Of a stretch of DNA of 22,279 nucleotides, positions 14,062 to 21,683 are shown piece after piece. The first letter of the stretch is position 1. The number at the start of each line of letters is the position of its first letter. The notes beneath the pieces were generated by a model that was given only the letters and a program-made list of their open reading frames with translations, was not told where the DNA came from and did no database searches. A program made the position numbers and the translations under genes. Source of the stretch: Beijerinckiaceae bacterium (lineage in GTDB: Bacteria > Pseudomonadota > Alphaproteobacteria > Rhizobiales > Beijerinckiaceae). The stretch spans positions 1-22,279 of the forward strand of contig CANCSY010000029.1 of the NCBI GenBank assembly GCA_947380915.1. The letters are read 5' to 3'.

Positions 14062-14308
14062 CGTTTCCCCCTTGTTTGAAACCGGTTGTGGCGGTTCACT
14101 GAAGATTTTTGTTAAACTCAACTATTTACTGTCGCCTTGTCAACAGGCTCCCGTCATCGCAAGAACGGCGTGCCGATATGGTCAAATTCCAGATGCGGCC
14201 TGATCCGCTGGCGAACTGACGGGGCGGCGAGGCCCTTGCCGCATCCAGATTTTGGTCTTGCGCGCCAATGGTGTAACAGGGCTGTGGACTTCATGGGGAT
14301 GGAACAGG
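14062..14308. promoter_or_regulatory. Divergent region between TctC genes 1 and 2
   Basis: This gene-free region of about 250 bp should contain both promoters. A consensus TTGACA on the minus strand (14138-14143) could be a -35 box for TctC 1, though no convincing -10 follows at 17 bases. No operator was recognised. Confidence 0.3.
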
Positions 14309-15316
14309 ATGGCACGCTCCAGGCTCTCACTCGCGCTCGCGCTTTTTCTCGCCTCTCTTCCAGCTTTGGCCGATGACGTCGAGGATTTCTACCGGGGGCG
14401 GAACCTCACCGTCATGGTCGGCGTGGGCGCTGGCGGTGAATATGACCTGCAGATGCGGATGGTGGCGCGCCACATCGGCAAGCATATTCCAGGGAAACCC
14501 GGGACCATCCCCCAGAACATGGTTGGCGCCACTGGCCTGCTCATGGCCAACCATCTCGCCAATGTCGCGCCCAAGGACGGCAGCGTGATCGGCCTGGTGC
14601 AGAACGGCCTGCCGTCCTACCAGGCGATGGGCATCGAGGGCGTGAACTTCGACGCCACCAAATTCAACTGGATCGGCAGCCTCGCGCCCACAGCCGAGAC
14701 CATGGCGATCCACAAGCGGGCCAATGTGACCACCGTCGAAGATGCGCGCAAGAAAGAGCTGATCGCAGGCTCCAATGGGCGCTCGGGCATCACCTACACG
14801 TTCCCGCGCCTGATGAATGAACTTCTGGGCACGAAGTTCAAGATCATCACGGGCTATCAGAGCGTCAACGAGATCAATATCGCCATGGACCGCGGCGAGG
14901 CGGATGGGCGCAACAATTCCTGGACGAGCTGGAAAGCCGCCAAGCCCGACTGGATCGCCAATAAGGAGATCCATGTGATCGTCTATGCCGGTCCCAAGCC
15001 GCGCGATCTTGATGGCGTGCCGGCCTTCGAAGATCTGGTCGTCAATGACGATGATCGGCAGCTTGTGCGTCTTGTCATCAGCGGCTCTCGCCTTGGTCAT
15101 CCCTTCGCAACGGCTCCGGGCGTTCCGCAGGAGCGTGTGAAGGCGCTGCGCGAGGCTTTCGCCGCGATGGTCAGGGATCCCGACTATCTCAAGGAGATCA
15201 CGGCGGCGCGCCTGGAGCCCAATCCGATTCGCGGCGAAGATCTGGCCAGGACCGTCGATGAATTGATGGCCATGCCGCAGGCGGTCAAGGCGCGGGGTAA
15301 AAAGCTGGTGGAGTGA
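14309..15316 (+). CDS. Bug/TctC periplasmic binding protein 2
   Basis: This 335-residue receptor has a clean signal peptide (ARSRLSLALALFLASLPALA, then DDVEDFYRG). Conserved family parts are VGVGAGGEYDLQMRMVARHI, PGKPGTIPQNMVGATG, NVAPKDGSVIG, FNWIGSLAPT, ITGYQSVNEINIAMDRGE and PGVPQERVKAL. The ATG at 14309 is used because the signal then starts properly; the frame is open upstream without a ribosome site. It is transcribed alone, divergent from TctC 1 and convergent with the DLH gene (33 bp apart). Pocket residues differ among the four copies, so each may bind a different acid, which is an inference. Confidence 0.88.
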   Translation: MARSRLSLALALFLASLPALADDVEDFYRGRNLTVMVGVGAGGEYDLQMRMVARHIGKHIPGKPGTIPQNMVGATGLLMANHLANVAPKDGSVIGLVQNGLPSYQAMGIEGVNFDATKFNWIGSLAPTAETMAIHKRANVTTVEDARKKELIAGSNGRSGITYTFPRLMNELLGTKFKIITGYQSVNEINIAMDRGEADGRNNSWTSWKAAKPDWIANKEIHVIVYAGPKPRDLDGVPAFEDLVVNDDDRQLVRLVISGSRLGHPFATAPGVPQERVKALREAFAAMVRDPDYLKEITAARLEPNPIRGEDLARTVDELMAMPQAVKARGKKLVE

Positions 15317-15349
15317 TGGGGCGACTTTTCCGGTGTGCCCCGCCGTGAT

Positions 15350-16069
15350 CTAGGAAGCCGCCAGATGGCGTTTCAGGAACACCAGAATCCGCGCCCAGGC
15401 GTCGTTGGCTGAGGCCTCTACATATCGCGTCTGATCCGGATCCATGAACCCGTGCCCGGTATCGTCATAAATGTGAAAGTCCGTTTCAACGCCCAGCCGT
15501 TTCAGCTCCGCTTCCACTTTGCGGACATCCTCCGGCGGCGGGTTCGTGTCATGCACGCCAAAGAAGCCCGCCACGGGGCAGGTGATGGCTGGCAGACGTT
15601 CAAAGACGGTTGGTCCGGGTCCCTGAGCCCGCAGGACGCCGCCCCCGTAGCAATCAATGGCGCAGCGAAATCCCGGCACGGTGGCCGCTCCCAGCAAGGT
15701 CTGTCGTCCCCCCATGCAGTGACCCATGATGGCGGTCCGCTCGGCAATCGTTCGGGGATGGCTCCGCAGATAAGCGGTCGCCGCCATCATGTCCGCGATC
15801 AGGCGCGTATCGATGAGCCCCAGTTTTCGGAGCTTGAGATCCGGCTCATCGGGGGTGTGATGATAATGGTCGGGCGCCACGACAACGAACCCTTCCGACG
15901 CCAGTCGCGCCACATTGCGCCGCGTGAAGGGGCCAAGTCCGTGCTGATAATGGGACAGGAGAATGCCCGGAGCGGGGGCGTCGCCCGCTGGCGTGGCCAC
16001 CAGCATGTTCATGGGGCTTTCATCCACCACGATCTGAATTGTCTCAATCACCGAAGTTTTTCCCCTCAT
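15350..16069 (-). CDS. Dienelactone-hydrolase-family protein
   Basis: This 239-residue alpha/beta hydrolase has the cysteine nucleophile typical of dienelactone hydrolases: GHCMGG with C118, D174 in FFGVHDTNPP and H206 in DTGHGFMDP make the triad. The classic enzyme opens dienelactone to maleylacetate in chloroaromatic breakdown, but many relatives hydrolyse other esters or lactones. There is no signal peptide. Its ATG overlaps the stop of TctC 3 (TAATG), implying coupling. A GTG at 16051, behind GAGGGGA, is an alternative start that removes six residues and fits the first strand just as well. Pairing with a binding protein suggests that an imported compound or its ring-cleavage product is the substrate. 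Confidence 0.85.
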   Translation of the reverse strand: MRGKTSVIETIQIVVDESPMNMLVATPAGDAPAPGILLSHYQHGLGPFTRRNVARLASEGFVVVAPDHYHHTPDEPDLKLRKLGLIDTRLIADMMAATAYLRSHPRTIAERTAIMGHCMGGRQTLLGAATVPGFRCAIDCYGGGVLRAQGPGPTVFERLPAITCPVAGFFGVHDTNPPPEDVRKVEAELKRLGVETDFHIYDDTGHGFMDPDQTRYVEASANDAWARILVFLKRHLAAS

Positions 16070-17088
16070 TAAAGCTTGCCGCCCACCACGTTTTGAAATT
16101 CTTTCACAATTTCGGGGGGCGTGCGAAACATATCCGAAATCACCTGTTGTATTTCAACGCCGCTGACCGGATCCACCGGCGCGCCGAGTTTCGCCGCCTC
16201 CTGAAGAAACTCGGGGTCTTTCACGGTTTCATCGAAGGCCTTGCGCAGGGCCGCCACGCGATCGGTCGGCACATCGGGCGGCGCGACGACGACACGGGCC
16301 ATCATCTGACTGGTGAGAACGAGCCCGAGGACCTGCTTCTGCAAATCCGTTGTCGCCAGTTCCGTGACCAGGGCGACGTCGGGCAAGTCATCCAGCTTGC
16401 GATGGGAAAATTGCATGAGGATGTCGATCTTCTTGTCCCGCAGCCAGTTCTTGTTGGTGGAGACAAGGGCCGACCATGAGATGTTGCAGCGACCATCCAC
16501 TTCGCCGCGCTCAAGCGCCAGATTGACCTCGTTGCCGCCGGGATAGCCCTTGATGGCGCTGAGTTTTGCGCCGAACAGATTGTTCAGGATATTGACGTGC
16601 GATTCATTGGTGACGCCGATCTTGAGGTCGCGGCCCATGAATTCGGAAAGCGTCTTCACTTTCGCCGTGTGCCAGGTGATGCAGACGCTCACATCGATAT
16701 TGACATTGCCGATCCAGTTGAAGCGTTCCGGCTTGAAGCGCGCCGACGGATTGTTCCACAAGGCCTCGAAAGCCGCATAACGGCTGAAGGTCCCAATCGC
16801 GGAGCCGTCTTTCGGGGCCAGATTGTAAAGCTGGTTGGCGGCTATAAGTCCATTGGCGCCGGGAAGATTCGTCGTGACGATTTGAGGGTTCCCGGGAATT
16901 ACCCTGCTCATGTATTTCGCCACGAGGCGTCCATAAAGGTCGGTCCCGTCGCCTGTCGTTGATCCGATGAACATGGTCATGCGGTTGGCGCGATAGAAGT
17001 CAGCGACCTCGTCGGCTCGGCCGCCTGTAGCGGTCATAAGGCCCACAAAAACAAGGGCGGCGCGCATGAACTGTGTCAGAAAAATCAA
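16069..17088 (-). CDS. Bug/TctC periplasmic binding protein 3
   Basis: This 339-residue receptor has signal FMRAALVFVGLMTATGGRA and mature start DEVADFYRANRMTMFIG. Family parts are GDGTDLYGRLVAKYM, PGNPQIVTTNLPGANGL, NLAPKDGSAIG, FNWIGNVNID, IKGYPGGNEVNLALERGEV and PPDVPTDRVAALR. The usual GxGYD segment is TGDGTD, and cysteines appear near the pocket (VSVCITWHT, VDGRCNISW), so its ligand may differ from the others. The start is taken as TTG at 17088 because GGGGAGGG lies four bases before it; the ATG at 17067 has no ribosome site. It forms a coupled two-gene unit with the DLH-family gene. A 6-bp inverted repeat TTTCGG/CCGAAA (17104-17109, 17129-17134) lies just upstream. Confidence 0.87.
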   Translation of the reverse strand: MIFLTQFMRAALVFVGLMTATGGRADEVADFYRANRMTMFIGSTTGDGTDLYGRLVAKYMSRVIPGNPQIVTTNLPGANGLIAANQLYNLAPKDGSAIGTFSRYAAFEALWNNPSARFKPERFNWIGNVNIDVSVCITWHTAKVKTLSEFMGRDLKIGVTNESHVNILNNLFGAKLSAIKGYPGGNEVNLALERGEVDGRCNISWSALVSTNKNWLRDKKIDILMQFSHRKLDDLPDVALVTELATTDLQKQVLGLVLTSQMMARVVVAPPDVPTDRVAALRKAFDETVKDPEFLQEAAKLGAPVDPVSGVEIQQVISDMFRTPPEIVKEFQNVVGGKL

Positions 17089-17264
17089 TGGACCCTCCCC
17101 CGGTTTCGGATTTTTTTGTAATCAGATACCGAAAGCGTGTCTGTGGCAACCTTGACTTGCCCATGCGGGGAAATTGGCTTGAGCCGCCATGAGACATGCC
17201 TTCCAGGCGCAGCTTGATCGCCGCTGTCCTGGCTGGTGAAGAAGGGGATGGCGTAAGTTCGAGA

Positions 17265-17288
17265 GTTCCGCCGTATCAGCGGCGGAAC
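17265..17288. terminator. Perfect hairpin after the 67-residue ORF
   Basis: GTTCCGCCG (17265-17273) and CGGCGGAAC (17280-17288) form a perfect 9-bp stem with loop TATCAG. It lies about 40 bp downstream of the small minus-strand ORF and upstream of TctC 3, so it may separate the two. No T-run follows. Confidence 0.4.
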
Positions 17289-17325
17289 ATTACAGATCCC
17301 GGGCGTCGGTTTGGTTAATGATTTC

Positions 17326-17529
17326 CTACCCGGCTTTGCGAACTGTCCAGGGCTCATGGCGTGGCCGCTGATTACTTTGCAGCACACCCTCGTAGCGGGT
17401 TATCTCAGCCTTGAGCACTCGGCTGTAAAGGCTGTTGGGGCCACTGCGCTCGATCGAGCGCTCAAGGGAGGCTTGCAGACGCTCTAGCGGATTTGGAAGG
17501 GACGATGCGGTCTTTGCGGGGTTGTCCAT
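17326..17529 (-). CDS. Hypothetical 67-residue protein
   Basis: The product is not recognised. The frame from ATG 17529 encodes a polar, probably helical protein (NPLERLQASLERSIERSG, then SRVLKAEITRYEGVLQSNQR) ending in a basic tail (RPRHEPWTVRKAG). It has no membrane segment and no cysteines. AGAGGG lies about ten bases upstream, within a purine-rich stretch containing a 9-bp tandem repeat (CTCTTACTC on the plus strand at 17540-17548 and 17552-17560). It is divergent from the bicupin gene and followed by a hairpin, so it has the surroundings of a real gene, but chance openness is possible. It could also be a remnant. Confidence 0.4.
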   Translation of the reverse strand: MDNPAKTASSLPNPLERLQASLERSIERSGPNSLYSRVLKAEITRYEGVLQSNQRPRHEPWTVRKAG

Positions 17530-17740
17530 AGTTAACGCCCTCTTACTCTTTCTCTTACTCGAACAGTCTAACGCCGAAGTCCTTAACGGGACCTTTGCGA
17601 AAACCAATGGCTTTTCCAAGGCCTGCTATTCCAATCCGGTGGCGCCAATTCGCCCGGGAAAGGATCAGCGGCGCCCATGGCGCCGGAGGCCATGATGTAT
17701 TAATATCGCTCAAGGATAATTTCACAGGGGACGCGAAACG
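17530..17740. promoter_or_regulatory. Upstream region of the bicupin gene
   Basis: No further gene is seen. It holds the CTCTTACTC tandem repeat near the small ORF and an AT-rich part (17698-17722) with GATAAT that may be the -10 box for the bicupin gene. No -35 box or operator was identified with confidence. Confidence 0.25.
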
Positions 17741-18970
17741 ATGCCGCATGACGAGAACAATTCCCACTGGCACGAGCCCAAAGCCGATCAAATGGCCGGG
17801 CTCGGGAAATTCGGTCGGCCTGCCATGCCCTACGATCAGTTCATGGAATCTGAGGGTATTCCGGTCTACCGGGACATCGGCGTGCGCACTGTGCTGGATC
17901 TCCCGCTGGCGCCCTGGAAGCGACTGGGCGGACGTGGGTCCTATATCCAGCTCTTTGGCACTGAGGGCCTGTGGGGGATGTATGTGGTCGAGGTTCCGCC
18001 CGGCGGCGCCCTCAATATCGAGCGGCATGTCTACGAAAAGATCGTTTTCGTGATCGAGGGGCGCGGCTCCACTGAAGTCTGGCAGGAGGGCAACCAGCGC
18101 AGGCAGGCGTTCGAATGGCAGAAAGGCTCGATTTTCTCCATCCCGTTGAACGCCTATCACCAGTTCGTCAACGCCACGAACAGCCCTGCCATACTTCTTT
18201 GCGGCACCAGCGCGCCCAACATGTTCAACCTGGTGGATAACCCGAAGTTCATTTTCGAATGTCCCTTCGACTTCTCGGACCGTTATTCCGGCGCCGCCGA
18301 TTATTTCAAGCCCAATGACGATATCGCGCCCGATCCGGTGCGCGGGCTCGCCATGAAGAAAACCAACCTGATGCCGGATGTGATCAACTGCGAACTGCCG
18401 CTGGATAACCGTCGTTCGCCAGGCTATCGGCGCATCGAGCCCCATATGGCGGGCAACCGCTTCTATCTGTGGATCGGACAGCACGAGACCGGGCGCTATT
18501 CCAAGGCCCACAAGCATGCCTCCGCCGCGATCCTGATCTGCCTCAAGGGCAAGGGTTATACCTATACCTGGCCGGAAGCTCTGGGCACGCGTCCCTGGGA
18601 AGCGGGCAAGGGGGATCAAGTCAGGCGGCAGGATTACGAATTCGGTGGTCTTGTGAGCGCCGCGCCCATGGCGGGCGACTGGTTCCACCAGCATTTCGGC
18701 ATCAGCAAGGATCCGCTGCGCCTGTCCGCCTGGTTCGGCCCCAACAATTCGACCTCACGCAAGCCCGGCAGGCCCGGCGAGGCGATCACGGACAGAGGCG
18801 CGATCGATATCAAGAAGGGTGGCGGCGCCATTCCCTATCACGAGGAAGATCCTTTCCTGCGGCAGGAATTCAACCGCCAGCTCGCAGCCGAGGGCGCCAC
18901 ATCCCATATGGATGACCGCTGGTACGACGAAGCCACCGCCGGGATCGATCAGCCCAAGGATCTGTTCTAG
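17741..18970 (+). CDS. Bicupin protein, possible metal-dependent dioxygenase
   Basis: This 409-residue protein has two cupin barrels. Cupin 1 (about 75-160) shows GGALNIERHVYEKIVFVIEG with H96 and E99, then H140 in NAYHQF. Cupin 2 (about 240-335) shows SKAHKHASAAILICLKGKG with H257 and H259, then WFHQHF with H316 and H318. Both domains have plausible metal ligands. The layout recalls gentisate-type ring-cleaving dioxygenases, but overall similarity cannot be judged here and non-enzymatic bicupins exist. There is no signal peptide, so it is cytosolic. GGGGA lies eight bases before the ATG. It is a single gene, convergent with TctC 4. Beside a decarboxylase, a hydrolase and a molybdenum hydroxylase, a ring-cleavage role is attractive but unproven. 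Confidence 0.75.
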   Translation: MPHDENNSHWHEPKADQMAGLGKFGRPAMPYDQFMESEGIPVYRDIGVRTVLDLPLAPWKRLGGRGSYIQLFGTEGLWGMYVVEVPPGGALNIERHVYEKIVFVIEGRGSTEVWQEGNQRRQAFEWQKGSIFSIPLNAYHQFVNATNSPAILLCGTSAPNMFNLVDNPKFIFECPFDFSDRYSGAADYFKPNDDIAPDPVRGLAMKKTNLMPDVINCELPLDNRRSPGYRRIEPHMAGNRFYLWIGQHETGRYSKAHKHASAAILICLKGKGYTYTWPEALGTRPWEAGKGDQVRRQDYEFGGLVSAAPMAGDWFHQHFGISKDPLRLSAWFGPNNSTSRKPGRPGEAITDRGAIDIKKGGGAIPYHEEDPFLRQEFNRQLAAEGATSHMDDRWYDEATAGIDQPKDLF

Positions 18971-18991
18971 GCGGTTTCACGGCAAACCTGT

Positions 18992-19022
18992 CGCCCTCGC
19001 GCCGTTCATTGGCGCGCGGGCG
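18992..19022. terminator. GC-rich hairpin between convergent genes
   Basis: CGCCCTCGCGCC (18992-19003) and GGCGCGCGGGCG (19011-19022) form a 12-bp stem with one mismatch and a 7-base loop. It is centred between the stops of the bicupin gene and TctC 4, so it could end transcription from both sides. No T-run is adjacent. Confidence 0.45.
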
Positions 19023-19059
19023 GCGGGGCGCTGCTGTTTTATCCGTATTTCGGCCGAAA

Positions 19060-20091
19060 CTATTTTGTCGGGGACGCTGGCTCCAGCAAATCCCGAAGGC
19101 GAGCCACGGCCTCTGGCGGTGTATTCATCACCAGATGGGTGAGCGCTTCCAGCTCCTGACCAGAGACGGGGCTGATGTCGAATTCCGCGCGCTGGGCTTC
19201 ATTCAGCAGGGCGGGGTCCTTCATGGCGGAAAGAAATGCTGTCCTCATGGCGTCCACCCGGTCCGCCGGGGTTTCCGGGGGCATGAGAAAGGGGCGTCCA
19301 TATTCCATCCGCGCATAGATCAGCCGCAACGCCTGGGCGTCGACTTCATTCGCCGGCAGATCGAAGAGCGGGACATCCGGCAGGTCCGGGTGTTTTTTAA
19401 GACCGAATTGAGCGACCACGTTCAATCGTCCGGCTTTGACATCCGCGAGTTGGTTGGCCTTGACGCTGGACCAGCCAATTCCCGCCATCCCCTGCACCTC
19501 GCCTCTTTGTGTGGCGAGGAAAATCTCGGCGGTGCCACTGTAACCCGCGACGATCTTGAACTGGGCTCCAAGAAGCACATTCGAGATGAGTGGCAAATCA
19601 TAAACTGCGCCGCCAAGGCCGGTTGCGCCCACCACGACCGGTTGGCGTTTCAGGTCCTGAACCGTTTTGGCTTGCGCCGCCTGTGACAGCACGACAACGT
19701 CGATCTCGGGGGCGTTGCTGCCGATCCAGTTGAATTTGCGCGGATCAAATTGCGCTGTCGATGGAGAGAACAAAGGTGTCGCGGCTACGGCGTTCGACAC
19801 CAAGGCCAGGACCGTTCCATCGCGGGCGCCGGTCTTGAACATCTGGTTCGCCAGCAAGAGACTTCCCGCGCCAACCACATTCTGGATGACGATGGTCGGA
19901 TTGCCGGGAATGTGCCGCCCGATGTGACGCGACACCAGACGGCCGGCAAGATCATATCCGGATCCCGGTGGAAATCCGATCTTGAGTTGAACCTGCTTGC
20001 CCCGATAGAAATCGGCTACGGTTTCCTCCGCTTTTGTTTCAACGGACGCCAATAGAGCCATTGTCATGGCGATGATCGTGGCTTTGCGCAT
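19060..20091 (-). CDS. Bug/TctC periplasmic binding protein 4
   Basis: This 343-residue receptor has signal RKATIIAMTMALLASVETKA and mature start EETVADFYRGKQVQLKIG. Family parts are GFPPGSGYDLAGRLVSRHIG, PGNPTIVIQNVVGAGS, FNWIGSNAPE, VAGYSGTAEIFLATQRGEV and PPETPADRVDAMR. The ATG at 20091 has GGAAGGG four bases upstream; a TTG one codon earlier is also open. It is divergent from the molybdenum hydroxylase operon and could share its control region, which suggests that it imports that enzyme's substrate. Like the other three it has no TctA or TctB partner here, so it must use membrane subunits encoded elsewhere or serve another role such as sensing. Confidence 0.87.
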   Translation of the reverse strand: MRKATIIAMTMALLASVETKAEETVADFYRGKQVQLKIGFPPGSGYDLAGRLVSRHIGRHIPGNPTIVIQNVVGAGSLLLANQMFKTGARDGTVLALVSNAVAATPLFSPSTAQFDPRKFNWIGSNAPEIDVVVLSQAAQAKTVQDLKRQPVVVGATGLGGAVYDLPLISNVLLGAQFKIVAGYSGTAEIFLATQRGEVQGMAGIGWSSVKANQLADVKAGRLNVVAQFGLKKHPDLPDVPLFDLPANEVDAQALRLIYARMEYGRPFLMPPETPADRVDAMRTAFLSAMKDPALLNEAQRAEFDISPVSGQELEALTHLVMNTPPEAVARLRDLLEPASPTK

Positions 20092-20336
20092 CAATCCCTT
20101 CCACCATGGTTCTTCATTTGTATCAGTGTGACCATGCAGAGGCTCAAGCTATCAGCGAGCGAAGCCTTTATCAAATTTGAACATGCCGCCGCCGCTCGCG
20201 CCCATACGCGAGCCGGAACATGCCGCCCATTTGGCGCCGAAGCTCCCCGGGCTTGGCGAACGGCCGTTTTTGTGCGGATATAGGGGTCCAAAGACCAGAA
20301 AAATGAAACCTCGATCAAAAGGGGGCAGGGAGAGAT
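20092..20336. promoter_or_regulatory. Divergent region with repeated motif around a palindrome
   Basis: A 12-base direct repeat GAACATGCCGCC occurs at 20179-20190 and 20216-20227. Between the copies lies a perfect palindrome CTCGCG-CCCATA-CGCGAG (20195-20212). The arrangement lies between TctC 4 and the molybdenum hydroxylase genes and looks like an operator region, though no regulator gene is in the window. GGGAG before 20337 is the ribosome site of the FAD-subunit gene. Confidence 0.4.
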
Positions 20337-21209
20337 ATGACAGAGCTCAGATATGAAGCGCCTGAAAGCCTGAATGCAGCGGTCATGCTGCTGGCGGGCG
20401 CGCAGGGCCCGACCCGTGTTCTTGCTGGCGGGACCGATGTCATCGTCCAGATGGAAATGGACCTGATCGAGCCGGAACTGATCGTCGATATCAAGAAAAT
20501 TCCGGAAATTCGGGGTATTTCCGAGGAGAATGGCGGCTTTCGCGTGGGCGCCGCCACCACGGGCATGCAGATCTGCGACCACAAGGACTTCGCCGCCGCC
20601 TGGCCCGGTGTCATCGAGGGCGTCAAGCTGATCGGGTCGATCCAGGTCAAGGGCCGCGCCTCCATGGGGGGCAACCTCTGCAACGCATCCCCCGGCGCCG
20701 ATAGCGTGCCGCCGATGATCGCCGCTGGCGCCATCGCCCGCGTGATCGGCCCCAATGGAGTCCGCGAGGTTCCGGTCGAGCAGATCCCCACCGGCCCGGG
20801 CAAGACCTCGCTGGCCAAGGGCGAGATCATCGCTTCGTTCTTCTTCCCCGCGCGCCCCAAGGGCTCTGGCGACGCCTACATGCGCTTCACCCCGCGCACC
20901 GAGATGGACATCGCGGTGACCGGCGTTGCGGTGAACCTGACGCTCGACTCCAATGGTATATGCACCGCCGCCCGCGTGGCGCTTGGCGCGGTGGCGCCCA
21001 CGGCTTTGCTGGTGCAAGCCGCCGCTGATGCGCTGATTGGCGCGAGCGTTGATGACGCCGCCATCGAGAAGATGGTGGCCGCGACGCGCGCCGCCTGCAG
21101 GCCCATCGACGACAAGCGCGGGACCAAGGCGTTCCGCATCGAGGTGACGGGGGTGCTGGCCAAACGCGTTGTCGCGGCTGCGCTCGAGCGTGCGAGGGCG
21201 AACGGATGA
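20337..21209 (+). CDS. Molybdenum hydroxylase, FAD-binding subunit (CoxM type)
   Basis: This is the 290-residue medium subunit of a xanthine dehydrogenase/CO dehydrogenase-family enzyme; it passes electrons from the 2Fe-2S subunit to FAD. FAD-contact motifs are AGGTDVIVQM (30-39) and SMGGNLCNASPGAD (108-121), with the C-terminal CO-dehydrogenase flavoprotein domain from about residue 175 (YMRFTPRTEMDIAVTGVAV). The length is normal. GGGAG lies just before the ATG. The stop overlaps the start of the next gene (ATGA). The order medium-small-large matches coxMSL-like operons. The usual job of such enzymes is hydroxylation of aromatic or N-heterocyclic rings; a true CO dehydrogenase cannot be assessed because the large subunit is truncated. 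Confidence 0.9.
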   Translation: MTELRYEAPESLNAAVMLLAGAQGPTRVLAGGTDVIVQMEMDLIEPELIVDIKKIPEIRGISEENGGFRVGAATTGMQICDHKDFAAAWPGVIEGVKLIGSIQVKGRASMGGNLCNASPGADSVPPMIAAGAIARVIGPNGVREVPVEQIPTGPGKTSLAKGEIIASFFFPARPKGSGDAYMRFTPRTEMDIAVTGVAVNLTLDSNGICTAARVALGAVAPTALLVQAAADALIGASVDDAAIEKMVAATRAACRPIDDKRGTKAFRIEVTGVLAKRVVAAALERARANG

Positions 21210-21682
21210 AAAAGCATCACATTACCCTACACGTGAATGGCGACGACTACGACGCGCTCGTTGAGCCCCAGCAGTCCTTGCTCGACGTGTTGCGCGACAC
21301 GCTCATGCTCACCGGCACCAAGGAAGGCTGCGCCACCGGCGATTGCGGCGCCTGTTCGGTGACGGTGGACGGCGTGCTGCAATGCGCCTGCCTGATGCTG
21401 GGCGTGGAGGCCAATGGCGTCCATGTGGAGACCATCGAGGGCATGGCCAAGGGGGCTGATCTGCACCCACTGCAGAAGGCCTTCCTGGTCCACAACGGCC
21501 TCCAGTGCGGCATCTGCACCCCCGGCGTTCTGGTGGCGGCGAAGGCCCTGCTGGAGCGCAACCCGGACCCCACGGAAATCGAGGTGCGCTACTGGCTCGC
21601 CGGAAACCTGTGCCGCTGCACCGGTTACGACAAACTGATCCAATCCGTTCTTGTCGCCGCCAAAGAAATGAGAGGGGCATGA
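21206..21682 (+). CDS. Molybdenum hydroxylase, 2Fe-2S subunit (CoxS type)
   Basis: This 158-residue small subunit carries two 2Fe-2S clusters. The plant-ferredoxin-like cluster uses C42, C47, C50 (EGCATGDCGACSV) and C62; the second, in the helical domain, uses C101 and C104 (LQCGICTPG) and C136 and C138 (GNLCRCTGY). All eight ligands are present. It moves electrons from the molybdenum centre in the large subunit to FAD in the medium subunit. The ATG overlaps the preceding stop by four bases, and the next start lies one base after its stop, so the three subunits are translationally coupled. There is no signal peptide, so the complex is cytosolic. Confidence 0.95.
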   Translation: MKKHHITLHVNGDDYDALVEPQQSLLDVLRDTLMLTGTKEGCATGDCGACSVTVDGVLQCACLMLGVEANGVHVETIEGMAKGADLHPLQKAFLVHNGLQCGICTPGVLVAAKALLERNPDPTEIEVRYWLAGNLCRCTGYDKLIQSVLVAAKEMRGA

Positions 21683-21683
21683 C

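Noticed and set aside
17555..18694. 379-codon minus-strand frame opposite the bicupin gene
   Set aside because: It is antisense to a gene with clear cupin metal-ligand motifs, and its own translation shows no family.
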